Source: JBDSZL01 sp039925145 (GTDB lineage: Bacteria; Acidobacteriota; Vicinamibacteria; Vicinamibacterales; SCN-69-37). Taken from it: a stretch of DNA of 64,000 nucleotides. This document shows positions 25,945 to 34,730 of this stretch, one piece after another; the stretch's first letter is position 1; every line of letters starts with the position of its first letter. The translations under genes and the position numbers were made by a program. A model generated the notes under the pieces. The model saw only the letters and a list, made by a program, of their open reading frames with translations. It had not been told where the DNA came from and did not search any database. The DNA lies in contig JBDSZL010000061.1 in assembly GCA_039925145.1 (NCBI GenBank), positions 149,155 to 213,154 on the forward strand. Reading direction: 5' to 3'.

Positions 25945-26793
25945 TCAGCTGTTGGCGATCGCGAGAATCCGCCCGAGCGTCTGACGGGCCGACGCCACGG
26001 GCAGGTTCGACACGTAAACGTGCTTGACCCCGGAGTGCCGCAGCGCGCGTATCGTGCGGGCGCAGACGGTCTCCGCGGAGGCGCCTTCGGCGAACTCGCG
26101 CGTCAGGGCCTCGGTGGGTACCGGCAGGAACTGTTTCAGGATGTTGAGCGTTCTGGCATTCGCGCTGCGGTAGTAGAACACGCCGAATACGCCAGGAGCG
26201 GTCACGTGCCGTCGTTCGCGCTCGGCCATGAACGCGTCGACCGCGCGCATGTCGTGGTGCGAGACCACCTGCGTCAGAAAGTACTCGGCATGAAAGTGAT
26301 CGTCAGAGAGAAAGCCAACTTGTGCCGCAGCGTCCCCATGCGGGTTCGCCCAGCCACCCAACAGCAGCTCCGGTACGTGCCGCTGCAGTAACAGGCGCAA
26401 CTCCCAGGCGTGATTCACGCAGCGGGCCGGTCCAACGGTCCGGTCGCCGCCGAGCACGACCAACGACCGGAACCCCTCGTGAAGCGCCTGCTCCGCATAG
26501 GTCAGGCAGAACTCGAGCGGATGTTTGGTGGTGAGGAACGGCACCACATGATCGCGCGGCACGTCGGCGCCGAGATTGATCACCAGGTGCCGCAGGTTGT
26601 GTTCCTCTCGCGCACCCACGGCGCTGTCGGTGAGAAATACGAACCTCTCCGCCCCAACGAGTCCCTTTACCGCATGATAGGTGTCGATCCACGCATCGCG
26701 GCCGGCGGCCGCATCGAGTTCGGCGCGCGGCGGCCGCAACTCCACGGACATGACGGACGTGTCGTGCAGTGCGTTGAGGAGACCCCCGGGCAT
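25945..26793 (-). CDS. Methylenetetrahydrofolate-reductase-like TIM-barrel protein
   Basis: This is a 282-residue protein whose overall pattern follows the MTHFR superfamily: an N-terminal SVELRPPRAELD, where the catalytic acid sits, SLVVLGGDRTVGP near the FAD site, LLLGGWANPHGDAAAQVGFL, then HAEYFLTQVVSHHDMRAVDA and a late VKHVYVSNLP. MTHFR makes 5-methyl-tetrahydrofolate, the methyl donor of MetH (encoded at 42595-46275). The sequence is divergent, so activity is not certain. The start at 26793 (MPGGLLNALHD) was preferred because residues upstream are low-complexity and arginine-rich. It is divergent from the desulfhydrase-like gene. Confidence 0.75.
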   Translation of the reverse strand: MPGGLLNALHDTSVMSVELRPPRAELDAAAGRDAWIDTYHAVKGLVGAERFVFLTDSAVGAREEHNLRHLVINLGADVPRDHVVPFLTTKHPLEFCLTYAEQALHEGFRSLVVLGGDRTVGPARCVNHAWELRLLLQRHVPELLLGGWANPHGDAAAQVGFLSDDHFHAEYFLTQVVSHHDMRAVDAFMAERERRHVTAPGVFGVFYYRSANARTLNILKQFLPVPTEALTREFAEGASAETVCARTIRALRHSGVKHVYVSNLPVASARQTLGRILAIANS

Positions 26794-26911
26794 CGGGCCA
26801 GTATATCGACGCCAGCGCCCAACGGCGCCCCTGCGCGAGCCGCTTGTGCGCGCCTCCCTGGGGGTGGCTGCACCACGGCCGTTGCCGGTTCTCCCGTAAC
26901 ATGATGCCGAC

Positions 26912-27883
26912 GTGGCCACAGCTCTGGCATCGCTCATGTCGCTTCAGGCGGCGCGACTGACGTCGCACCGGTCGCCCATCGACCGCCTCACGAGGCTCGA
27001 GGCGTTTCTCGGGAAGGGCTGCCCGCGTCTGCACATCAAACGCGACGACTTGCTCGGCTTCGGCGGTGGCGGCAACAAGGTGCGCAAGCTCGACGTGCTC
27101 GTGAGCGACGCTCTTCGTGCCGGCGCAGACACGTTGATCACCTGCGGGGCACAGCAATCGAATCACGCGCGCGTGACGGCCGCGGCTGGGTCGGTCTCGG
27201 GGCTGCGCGTGATTCTCGTGCTCAACGGCGATCGACCCGAACGGCCCACAGGCAATCTCAAACTCGACGCACTCTTCGGCGCGGAGGTGCACCTCGTCGC
27301 CAGCCGTCAGTTGCGAGATGCGGCCATGGAGGCGGTCGCCGCCGATGTGCGGGCGGCCGATGGCACACCCTACGTCATCCCGGTGGGCGGGTCGACCGCG
27401 CTTGGCGCCATGGGATTTGCGCGAGGCGTGGCGGAAGTCAGCGCCGCCGGTCTCCGCCCGCGCCTCATTGTTCATGCCTCCTCGTCCGGCGGAACACAGG
27501 CGGGACTTATCGCGGGCTGCGCGCTGCTCGGCTTGGACAGCCAGGTGGTGGGCGTCAGCGCCGACGAGCCGAGCGGCGCGCTTACGGCCCGAGTGTCCGT
27601 TCTGCTGGACGAGATCGCGTCGCGATTGGGTGCGCGGCGCGACAGCATAGCCGGCCCTCATCCCATTGACGTGGACGACCGGCATGTCGGCGAGGGGTAC
27701 GGAATCTCGACCGCGGAGGCCCAGGAGGCCACACTCCTGCTGGCTCGCCGCGAAGGCATCATTCTCGACCCGGTGTACACGGCCAAGGCCATGGCCGGCT
27801 TGATTGCCCGAATTCGCTCGGGATCGATTCCGCCAGACGCAGATGTGCTGTTCTGGCATACGGGAGGACTGCATGACCAATAG
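26912..27883 (+). CDS. D-cysteine desulfhydrase / ACC deaminase family PLP enzyme
   Basis: This 323-residue fold-type II PLP enzyme has its cofactor lysine in GGGGNKVRKLDVLV, with ITCGAQQSNHARVTAAA as the phosphate and substrate-binding loop. SSSGGTQAGLIAG is the glycine-rich PLP-phosphate loop, and GILDPVYTAKAM-like residues (IILDPVYTAKAMAGL) close the domain. Family members cleave D-cysteine to pyruvate, ammonia and sulfide, or deaminate 1-aminocyclopropane-1-carboxylate; I cannot separate the two here. The start is GTG 26912; ATG 26936 is possible. Its end overlaps the next gene by 11 bases. Confidence 0.88.
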   Translation: MATALASLMSLQAARLTSHRSPIDRLTRLEAFLGKGCPRLHIKRDDLLGFGGGGNKVRKLDVLVSDALRAGADTLITCGAQQSNHARVTAAAGSVSGLRVILVLNGDRPERPTGNLKLDALFGAEVHLVASRQLRDAAMEAVAADVRAADGTPYVIPVGGSTALGAMGFARGVAEVSAAGLRPRLIVHASSSGGTQAGLIAGCALLGLDSQVVGVSADEPSGALTARVSVLLDEIASRLGARRDSIAGPHPIDVDDRHVGEGYGISTAEAQEATLLLARREGIILDPVYTAKAMAGLIARIRSGSIPPDADVLFWHTGGLHDQ

Positions 27884-29300
27884 CGTGGCGGGACCGTCAC
27901 TCACATTTCTCGGCGCCGCGAGAACGGTCACGGGATCGAAGCACCTGCTTCATGTCGACGGGCAGCACATCCTCGTTGACTGCGGTCTCTTTCAGGGATT
28001 GAAGTCGCTGCGTGAACGAAACTGGCAGGCCTTGCCGCTTCGGGCTGACACGATCGATGCGGTCGTCCTCACGCACGCGCATCTCGATCACTGCGGCTAT
28101 CTGCCGCGACTGGTCAGTCAGGGGTTTCGCGGGCGGGTCTTCTGCACACCCGCGACCGCCGAGCTGACGCGCATCGTTCTCGCTGACGCCGCGCACCTGC
28201 AGGAAGAAGACGCGGAGCGCGCGAACCGCAAGGGCTATACGCGCCATCAGCCCGCCCTCCCGCTCTTCACCACGCGTGACGCGGAACGGGCCATGGCCCT
28301 GCTCCAGCCGCTTGGATACGACCGCCCGATGTCCGTTGTGCCCGGACTCACCGCGGAATTCATCGACGCGGGTCACCTGCTCGGATCTGGTTACGCCCGC
28401 ATCCGTGTGCAGTCGTCAGGCAAGATTCTCCTGTTCGGCGGCGACCTTGGCCGCTACTCACGTCCCGTGCTGCCCGATCCCAGCCCGGTTGCGGAGGCCG
28501 ACGTCCTGCTGGTGGAGTCCACCTATGGCAACCGCGTCCACGAGCCAGACGACGACGGCGCGAGGCTCGCCGCAATCATCACGGAGACAGCCGCGCGGGG
28601 CGGCAAGCTGATCATTCCGGCATTCGCCCTCGGGCGCATCGAGGAAGTGCTGTACTGGATTGGCCGACTCGAAGACGAGCGGCGCATCCCGGCACTGCCT
28701 GTGTACGTCGACAGCCCCATGGCGGCGGCTGTGCTGGACCTGTATCGCAAGCGCCTTCATGAGCTCGATCCTGAGATCAGCCACGCCGCGACCCCATCCA
28801 GCAGGCGGCGTGTGGCCGCGAACAAGGTGTGCGCCTTCTGCACCCAGAAGCTGAAGGTCGTCGCCACGATTCAGGAATCGCGCGCCGTCCAGGCTTCCCA
28901 CGAGCCCGCGATCGTCGTGTCGTCGAGCGGCATGGCGACTGGGGGGCGCGTGCTCCACCACCTCGAAAGCGGGCTGCCCGATGCCCGCAACACCGTGCTG
29001 TTCGTCGGCTACCAGGCCGCTGGGACGCGTGGGCGCCTGCTACGCGACGGCGCCATGATGACGCGCATCCATGGCCATGACGTGCCCGTGGCCGCGCGCA
29101 TCGAGGGCATCGACTCGATGTCCGCGCACGCCGACTCGAACGAGATTATGCGGTGGCTCGGCGGGTTCACGCGTCCGCCAGGGTTGACGTGTCTGGTGCA
29201 CGGCGAGCCAGAACCGATGGACGCCCTCAAGGCCCGGATCGAGCAGCAGCTGGGCTGGACCGTCCGCACGCCAGGACATCAGGAGAGAATAGACCTGTAG
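27873..29300 (+). CDS. Metallo-beta-lactamase / beta-CASP RNA-processing nuclease
   Basis: This 475-residue nuclease belongs to the CPSF73-like beta-CASP branch. The metal-binding motif is LTHAHLDHCG, followed by GHLLGSGYARI (motif 3), LFGGDLGRY (motif 4) and the beta-CASP elements VESTYGNR, GKLIIPAFALGRIEEVLYWI and SSSGMATGGRVLHHL. The C-terminal SAHADSNEIMRWL and LVHGEPEPMDAL contain the last histidines. It probably cuts or degrades RNA in the cytoplasm. The start is the ATG at 27873, preceded by GGGAGG, and it overlaps the desulfhydrase-like gene. The DPP III gene follows after 27 bases. Confidence 0.92.
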   Translation: MTNSVAGPSLTFLGAARTVTGSKHLLHVDGQHILVDCGLFQGLKSLRERNWQALPLRADTIDAVVLTHAHLDHCGYLPRLVSQGFRGRVFCTPATAELTRIVLADAAHLQEEDAERANRKGYTRHQPALPLFTTRDAERAMALLQPLGYDRPMSVVPGLTAEFIDAGHLLGSGYARIRVQSSGKILLFGGDLGRYSRPVLPDPSPVAEADVLLVESTYGNRVHEPDDDGARLAAIITETAARGGKLIIPAFALGRIEEVLYWIGRLEDERRIPALPVYVDSPMAAAVLDLYRKRLHELDPEISHAATPSSRRRVAANKVCAFCTQKLKVVATIQESRAVQASHEPAIVVSSSGMATGGRVLHHLESGLPDARNTVLFVGYQAAGTRGRLLRDGAMMTRIHGHDVPVAARIEGIDSMSAHADSNEIMRWLGGFTRPPGLTCLVHGEPEPMDALKARIEQQLGWTVRTPGHQERIDL

Positions 29301-29327
29301 AACAAGGCGGGACTGGACGGACGCAGA

Positions 29328-31271
29328 ATGACTCGTCGCTATCTTCTCGAACAGGTCGATGACGCGGCCGTCGTGCAGTACTACGCCGACGGCTTCGTGG
29401 CGCTGCCGGTGGAGCAGAAAATTCTCGCCTGGCACTTGTATCAGGCCGCTCTCGCCGGGCGCGATATCTACTACGACCAGCGCTATCGCCACTCGCTCGA
29501 GATGCGGGAACTGCTCGAGCAGGTCCTGACGACATGCCCGACCGACACGGCCGAGGTGGCAGCCATCGTTGCCGAGGTCCGTCGATACACGAAGCTGTTC
29601 TGGATCAACTCCGGTCCGCACAATACGTTGACCGCGCGCAAGTTCGTGCTGCGCTGCTCGCCCGCGGACCTGGCACTCGTCGTTGATCGGGCGGCCGCGC
29701 ACGGTGGGCGGTTTCCCCTGCGCGACGATGAATCGATCGCGTCGCTCCTCAGCCGACTGCGTGGTGCGTTCTTCGATCCCGATGTCGATCCCCTGGTCAC
29801 GAGCAAGACGCCCGAGGGGGGCGTCGATATCCTGCGCGCCAGCGCCAACAACTTCTATTCCGGAGTCTCCATGTCAGACATGGAGACCTTCGACGAGCGG
29901 CATGGCCTGAATGCGCGCCTGGTCAACGACGGCGGCACATTGGTCGAGCAGGTGTATCGGGCGAGCGGCATCTACGGCGAGCACATCACGCGAATCGTGC
30001 GGCACCTGCGATCGGCGCTCGCCTATGCGTCGCCACGTCTGCCCAAGTCCCTCGAGGCCCTGATCCGTTTCTACGAGTCAGGAGAGGACGAGGACCGGGT
30101 GGCGTACGACATCGCATGGGTGGAAGACGACACCTCGCCGGTCGACACGATTAATGGATTCGTCGAGAACTATCTCGACGCTCGAGGAGTCAAGGGTGCG
30201 TGGGAGGGCATGGTCTTCTACGTGAACGAGGCGAAGACGGCTGGGCTCACTCGGCTGGCGCACGACGCCCCCTGGTTCGAGGCACGCATGCCGTGGGATG
30301 CCAGATGGCGTCGCCGTGAGGTGATCGGGGTCACCGCGCGGGCGATCGACGTGATCGTCGAGACCGGTGACGCCGGTCCGGTCACGCCCATCGGCATCAA
30401 CCTGCCCAACGACCAGCAGATTCGGGAGAGGTACGGCAGCAGGTCTGTGTCGCTCGCCAACATCGCGGAAGCGTACGAGCACGCCCTGCCCACGGCCTTC
30501 CGTCGCGAGTTCTGCTGGTCGGACGAGGAAAGCGGTCGCGCGGAGCGCTGGGCGGCGCTGGCTCTGGAAGTGACCACCGCGATCCATGAAGTGCTCGGCC
30601 ATGGGTCCGGACTGGTGGCCGATCATCTCGAAGGGCAGCCACAGCTGGTCCTGAAGGAGCAGTACTCATCGCTCGAGGAAGCGCGCGCCGACCTGGTGGG
30701 TTTGTACTTCGTGAGCGAGCCAAGGCTGGCTGAAATTGGCCTCTTGCCAGCAGAACATCAGCCGGAGATCGTGGTCGCCGCCTACGAGGCCTACGCCCGC
30801 AACGCGCTCGTTCAGTTGCGGCGTGTGCGGCAGGGCACGACGCTCGAAGAGGACCATATGCGCAACAGGCAGATGGTGGTGCATTGGCTGAGGGCGCACA
30901 CATCGGCCATCGACGCACGACAGCGCGATGGGCAGAGTTTCTATGTCGTGGTCGATGTGGACGAGTTTCGCGAGGGCGTGGGGCGCCTGCTCGCCGACGT
31001 GCAACGCATCAAGTCAGAAGGCGATTACCGCGCCGCCAAGGACCTGTTCGATCTCTACGGCACGTACTTCGACGCAGGTCTGCGCGACGAAATCGTCGGC
31101 CGCGTCGACCGGCTGAACCTGCCTTCCTACACCGGCTTCGTACAGCCCCGATTGACACCTCGAGTTGACGCCTCTGGGCACATCGTCGATGTCGAGATTT
31201 CGTATCCACAGGACCTCGAGCAGCAGATGCTCGAGTATTCAGGGAAGCTGCCGCAAGCGGCGGCCTTGTAA
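29328..31271 (+). CDS. Dipeptidyl peptidase III (M49 family)
   Basis: This 647-residue zinc exopeptidase removes N-terminal dipeptides from oligopeptides. The two M49 zinc signatures are HEVLGH (H420, E421, H425) and EEARAD (E450-D455, with E451 in the ligand position). The short spacing of about 25 residues between them is the bacterial form. Several M49-conserved blocks precede this, such as WINSGPHNTLTARKF and ANNFYSGVSMSDMETFDERH. No signal peptide is present, so it acts in the cytoplasm on imported peptides. Together with PepF and the S46 and M20 enzymes it makes a peptide-degrading set. It is downstream of the beta-CASP gene in the same direction. Confidence 0.93.
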   Translation: MTRRYLLEQVDDAAVVQYYADGFVALPVEQKILAWHLYQAALAGRDIYYDQRYRHSLEMRELLEQVLTTCPTDTAEVAAIVAEVRRYTKLFWINSGPHNTLTARKFVLRCSPADLALVVDRAAAHGGRFPLRDDESIASLLSRLRGAFFDPDVDPLVTSKTPEGGVDILRASANNFYSGVSMSDMETFDERHGLNARLVNDGGTLVEQVYRASGIYGEHITRIVRHLRSALAYASPRLPKSLEALIRFYESGEDEDRVAYDIAWVEDDTSPVDTINGFVENYLDARGVKGAWEGMVFYVNEAKTAGLTRLAHDAPWFEARMPWDARWRRREVIGVTARAIDVIVETGDAGPVTPIGINLPNDQQIRERYGSRSVSLANIAEAYEHALPTAFRREFCWSDEESGRAERWAALALEVTTAIHEVLGHGSGLVADHLEGQPQLVLKEQYSSLEEARADLVGLYFVSEPRLAEIGLLPAEHQPEIVVAAYEAYARNALVQLRRVRQGTTLEEDHMRNRQMVVHWLRAHTSAIDARQRDGQSFYVVVDVDEFREGVGRLLADVQRIKSEGDYRAAKDLFDLYGTYFDAGLRDEIVGRVDRLNLPSYTGFVQPRLTPRVDASGHIVDVEISYPQDLEQQMLEYSGKLPQAAAL

Positions 31272-31283
31272 AGCAACGGACTC

Positions 31284-32447
31284 ATGCGACTTGCGCGCCG
31301 GCCTCTCGCGTGTCTGTTGTTGCTGGCGTGGCTGGGTGCGTGTGCCCCCCGGCCACCGGCGTCCTGGCTGGGAGCGCCCACGGCCATTGCGCCGGGCGTC
31401 GAGCTGTACCGCACCGGAGATGAGTCGCTGGTGGAGGGTATTGGCCCCATCGCCGTGAACCTGCTGCGGCTCGATCCGCGCCGCGTGTACCTGGCGAGCG
31501 CCCTGGGCAACGACAGGATTGCCGAGGCGGAGACCGTCGCCGGCATCGCAGAACGGCGTCACGCGCTGGCGGCGATCAATGGCGGCTACTTCAATCGCTC
31601 GAATGGGGAGCCAGTCGCGGTTCTGAAGGTCGCCGGCCAACTGGTCAGCGACAGCAGCGCCGCCAAGGGAGCGGTCATCATCAGCGCTCCTTCGTCGAGC
31701 GAGATGCGGCTGGTGTTCGACCGGCTGTCGGCGAAGCTCACGATGAACTGCACGGCGGGAACCGCCACGTGGACCGTGCCCATCGATGGCGTGGACACCA
31801 CCCGCGCGCGCGGAAAGCTGATGCTCTACACGCCCGCCTACAGCCGCGACACGGGCACGGCGCCTACCGGGATCGAATGGGTGCTCGACGGCGAGCCGTT
31901 GCGCGTGGTCGCCGTGCGTCAGCACGCGGGCCGGACGCCAATCCCGGTGAGCGGCGCGGTCCTTTCGTTCGGCGGCAGCGAGCCGCCGCCCTCGCTGGCA
32001 GCGCTCGCGCCAGACGTGCAGGTCACGTTCACCACCAACTGGAAGAGCGCGCGAGGCGTGCCCGCCGCGGAGCTCGATCACGCCGAGCACATCGTCAACG
32101 GCGCCGGATTGCTGCGCTGGGCAGGCAAGGTCGTGACCGATTGGAAGGATGAAGCCCTCAGCGTCGACGCCTTCGTCGAGGCGCGTCATCCCAGAACGAT
32201 GATCGGTGTCGACAAGCGCGGGTTCGTCTGGCTGCTTGCGGTTGATGGCCGGCAGCCCGACTACAGCATCGGGATGAAGTTCTCCGATCTGCAGCGCCTG
32301 GCCGACCGGCTCGAGCTGACCGATGCGCTGAATCTCGACGGTGGCGGCTCCACCACAATGGTCGCGGCCGGCCGGGTCGTCAACCGGCCCTCCGATCCCA
32401 CCGGAGCCAGGCCTGTCGCGGATGCGATTGTGGTGCTTCCGCGGTGA
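31284..32447 (+). CDS. Phosphodiester-glycosidase (NAGPA/DUF2233)-family lipoprotein
   Basis: This is a 387-residue exported lipoprotein: a hydrophobic signal ends in the lipobox WLGAC (Cys about 20). The NAGPA domain is recognised by ALAAINGGYFNRSNGEPVAV near residue 95-115, ARHPRTMIGVDKRGFVWLLA near 292-312 and the hallmark ALNLDGGGSTTM near 345. Family members act on phosphodiester-linked sugars of cell-wall or extracellular polymers. It follows the DPP III gene by 12 bases in the same direction, so co-transcription is likely. Substrate is unknown. Confidence 0.88.
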   Translation: MRLARRPLACLLLLAWLGACAPRPPASWLGAPTAIAPGVELYRTGDESLVEGIGPIAVNLLRLDPRRVYLASALGNDRIAEAETVAGIAERRHALAAINGGYFNRSNGEPVAVLKVAGQLVSDSSAAKGAVIISAPSSSEMRLVFDRLSAKLTMNCTAGTATWTVPIDGVDTTRARGKLMLYTPAYSRDTGTAPTGIEWVLDGEPLRVVAVRQHAGRTPIPVSGAVLSFGGSEPPPSLAALAPDVQVTFTTNWKSARGVPAAELDHAEHIVNGAGLLRWAGKVVTDWKDEALSVDAFVEARHPRTMIGVDKRGFVWLLAVDGRQPDYSIGMKFSDLQRLADRLELTDALNLDGGGSTTMVAAGRVVNRPSDPTGARPVADAIVVLPR

Positions 32448-32511
32448 GGGCCCGGTGCCGCCGAGGAACGATTCGAGCCTCGCAGCCGAACAACGGTAGA
32501 ATTGCCCTTCC

Positions 32512-33483
32512 ATGAACGCTCTGTGCTCCCATCTCGGTCGCCACGACTCTGCCCAGTGGCAGCGCGCCGTCGACACGCTTTCTGCTGAGATCCATCCGAT
32601 CGACCGCGAGGCCACCCGGATCTGGTTTGCTTTCTTCCCACTCGAGCTGCACCTGGCCCTGGCAGAAGCGGACGATCCACCGGCCCTCGCCCGGAAGCTC
32701 GGACTGATGGGGCGCTGGCGTCTGGCCGATCAGGTCGACGCATCGCACCGGTTTCTCTACGCGCATCGATATTGGCCGCAGGTCAAGCTGGCGATTCAGA
32801 ACTATCCGGGAGAACTGCTCGACCTTGCGCCGCTCATCAGCGCCGTGGCCGAGGCCGCGGCCCGCACAGCGCGAGTCGACCGGGAGTTTCTATTGGGGAT
32901 TGCCGCCGCTGGCCTGATGACGTTGTGTCAGGCCGGACCGGAGGCCTTTGCCGCGGCGCCGGGCAAAGTGCACCTCTCCGAACGCGCCCGCGCCCTGTCG
33001 CCGCATCAAATCCTCCGGCGCCGTGCGCGAGACGACGGACAGGGCCCGCTCGGTTTCCTGCGCGGATTGAAGAAGCAGTGGACCGTGACCTTCGACGAGA
33101 ACGAACCTGACGCGTCGTTCGTGCTGATTGAGGGGCAGGAGATCGCATCAGCCGCCCAGACCGACAAGCGCGATTACCGGTCGAGAGATGAGCGTTGCAC
33201 GCCGGGCGAAGGCCCGATTCCCGTGGAATGCCGGGCCGCCTCCTGTGGAACGTGCTGGGTGGGCGTACTGGGCGGAGCTCACAAGCTCTCGCCCGTGGTG
33301 GAGCGAGACGAACGCCGCCGAATGAAGGTATTCGGTTATGTCGACACGGACGAGCCGCAGCCACTGATTCGACTGGCGTGCCAGGCACGAGCGCACGGCG
33401 CGGTGTCGATTGTCATCCCGCCGTGGAACGGGATGTTTGCCAGTTGCCTCAACCGCCCTTTAGCGCAGCCAGCTCACGATTGA
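32512..33483 (+). CDS. Protein with C-terminal [2Fe-2S] ferredoxin domain
   Basis: This is a 323-residue protein. The C-terminal third (about 190-305) is a plant-type ferredoxin domain with cluster ligands C240, C245, C248 and C290 (VECRAASCGTCWVGV, then RLACQARA). The first 180 residues are mostly helical and arginine/alanine-rich, containing RALSPHQILRRRARDDGQGP, and match no family I know. Electron-carrier fusion or regulator are both possible. Its last 35 bases overlap the 3' end of the convergent gene at 33449-34063, so the two transcripts are antisense to each other there. Confidence 0.8.
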   Translation: MNALCSHLGRHDSAQWQRAVDTLSAEIHPIDREATRIWFAFFPLELHLALAEADDPPALARKLGLMGRWRLADQVDASHRFLYAHRYWPQVKLAIQNYPGELLDLAPLISAVAEAAARTARVDREFLLGIAAAGLMTLCQAGPEAFAAAPGKVHLSERARALSPHQILRRRARDDGQGPLGFLRGLKKQWTVTFDENEPDASFVLIEGQEIASAAQTDKRDYRSRDERCTPGEGPIPVECRAASCGTCWVGVLGGAHKLSPVVERDERRRMKVFGYVDTDEPQPLIRLACQARAHGAVSIVIPPWNGMFASCLNRPLAQPAHD

Positions 33484-34063
33484 TGCGGTCGCGGATCTCC
33501 TGGACTTCGCGCTCGCTCTTGGCGCTGCGGATTTCCTCGATGGCGCGCCTGACCAGCGTCTGGCCCAGCCAGTTGGTAACGGCGAACTGCAGCATCTCAC
33601 TCGCGGTGATCCCTCCCGAGCTGTAGAGCTCCTTGGGAGTGACCATGGTCAGAAATTCCTGATGCGTCATCGGGTTGCCGCGTTTGGTGGGCCCGTTCTT
33701 CAGGTCGTACCCCTTCACGAAGTCGGCAAATGTCTGCTGCTTGGCGAGCACCTCGACGTAGAACCGCAACTGGTCGTCGCTGATGAGCAGGGCCGGCTCG
33801 CTGCTCAGCGCCTGCCTGATACGCTTGAGGTCCGAGTCGGTGATCGGCACCTTGATTTCAGGAGTGGACTCTCGCGCAGCGGGCGCCGCCGGGCTGGCCG
33901 GCGCAGCAGGGCCGCCCGGGTTGGGCTGGCTGGCCGGTGCCTGACCGCGGGGCACGGCGGGCGGTACCCCCGGTCGAGAGGTTGCGGCAGCAGGGTGCGT
34001 GACCAGCACCAGAGTCGCCAACGCCGCCGTGATAGTCCGGACCACCAGTCGTCTCACAGTCAT
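33449..34063 (-). CDS. Uncharacterised exported protein with Pro/Ala-rich linker
   Basis: This is a 204-residue protein. A signal peptide (about 1-27, ending PAAATS) is followed by a Pro/Ala/Gly-rich segment (about 28-65) and a helical C-terminal domain (about 70-204) with ITDSDLKRIRQALSSEP, QQTFADFVKGYDLKNGP and AIEEIRSAKSEREVQEIRDR. GGAGGAG precedes the ATG at 34063. It could be a periplasmic coiled-coil or scaffold protein; I do not recognise the family. It is 56 bases downstream of the next gene and probably co-transcribed with it. Confidence 0.75.
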   Translation of the reverse strand: MTVRRLVVRTITAALATLVLVTHPAAATSRPGVPPAVPRGQAPASQPNPGGPAAPASPAAPAARESTPEIKVPITDSDLKRIRQALSSEPALLISDDQLRFYVEVLAKQQTFADFVKGYDLKNGPTKRGNPMTHQEFLTMVTPKELYSSGGITASEMLQFAVTNWLGQTLVRRAIEEIRSAKSEREVQEIRDRINRELAALKGG

Positions 34064-34119
34064 AAGACGCTCCTCCGCAGCGGTCAGACGGCGCCGCTCT
34101 TCGAACGGCCGGCGATCGC

Positions 34120-34617
34120 TCAGGCGGCTGATGGCACCAGGCCGGCCAGATTCGACCACGTCTGGCCATCGAGAGCGAGCAGCGTTCGCAGATACAAATC
34201 CACGTCTTCTGACGGAAACGTCGCCTTGACCTTGGTGGCGGCTGCGGCCAGCCCGTCGGCGTCGGGCGGGACGACCTCTTCGACGGTGATGAGCCCGTCG
34301 TCATGCGCGATTCCTAGAGCCTCGAGAAATGCCGCCATCAGCGGGCGCTGCCCGGCGAAGTGATAGGCGATCAAGGCGCGAGTGGCGAGCGCGTCGGAGA
34401 GATCGCCCAGTTGGGCCAGGTGTTTCGCGCGTCGCTCGATCGACATCCCCTGGATGCTCTTGGCGCGAAAGTTCAGACGCCGCGCCAGAAGGATCATCGC
34501 TTCGGCATGCTGTGTGGCGATCTCCGGCGACTCGGTGTCGCGCCAGAACGCCTCGGCGGCTTGAACGCGTTTCTCCGTCGGCATGTCTTTCCAGAGGCGA
34601 GAAGGTCGATCGGGCAT
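34120..34617 (-). CDS. Uncharacterised helical protein
   Basis: This is a 165-residue, mostly alpha-helical soluble protein with no signal peptide or recognisable motif. It has a regular pattern (EAFWRDTESPEIATQHAEAM, RAKHLAQLGDLSDALATRAL, LAYHFAGQRPLMAAFLEALG) that could be a helical-repeat or substrate-binding bundle. Codon use and reading-frame length fit a real gene. It is first in a two-gene set with the exported protein at 33449-34063 and divergent from the MFS permease. Confidence 0.75.
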   Translation of the reverse strand: MPDRPSRLWKDMPTEKRVQAAEAFWRDTESPEIATQHAEAMILLARRLNFRAKSIQGMSIERRAKHLAQLGDLSDALATRALIAYHFAGQRPLMAAFLEALGIAHDDGLITVEEVVPPDADGLAAAATKVKATFPSEDVDLYLRTLLALDGQTWSNLAGLVPSAA

Positions 34618-34730
34618 CGACCCAATTTTAGCCCGGATCTCCCCCGCAGGTGGGAGCGCCTTCAGCCGATTGGCACGCGAGGATCTCGCGTCACTCTGTT
34701 TGGCCAGCGTGGTTTGTATACTGCACCCAC

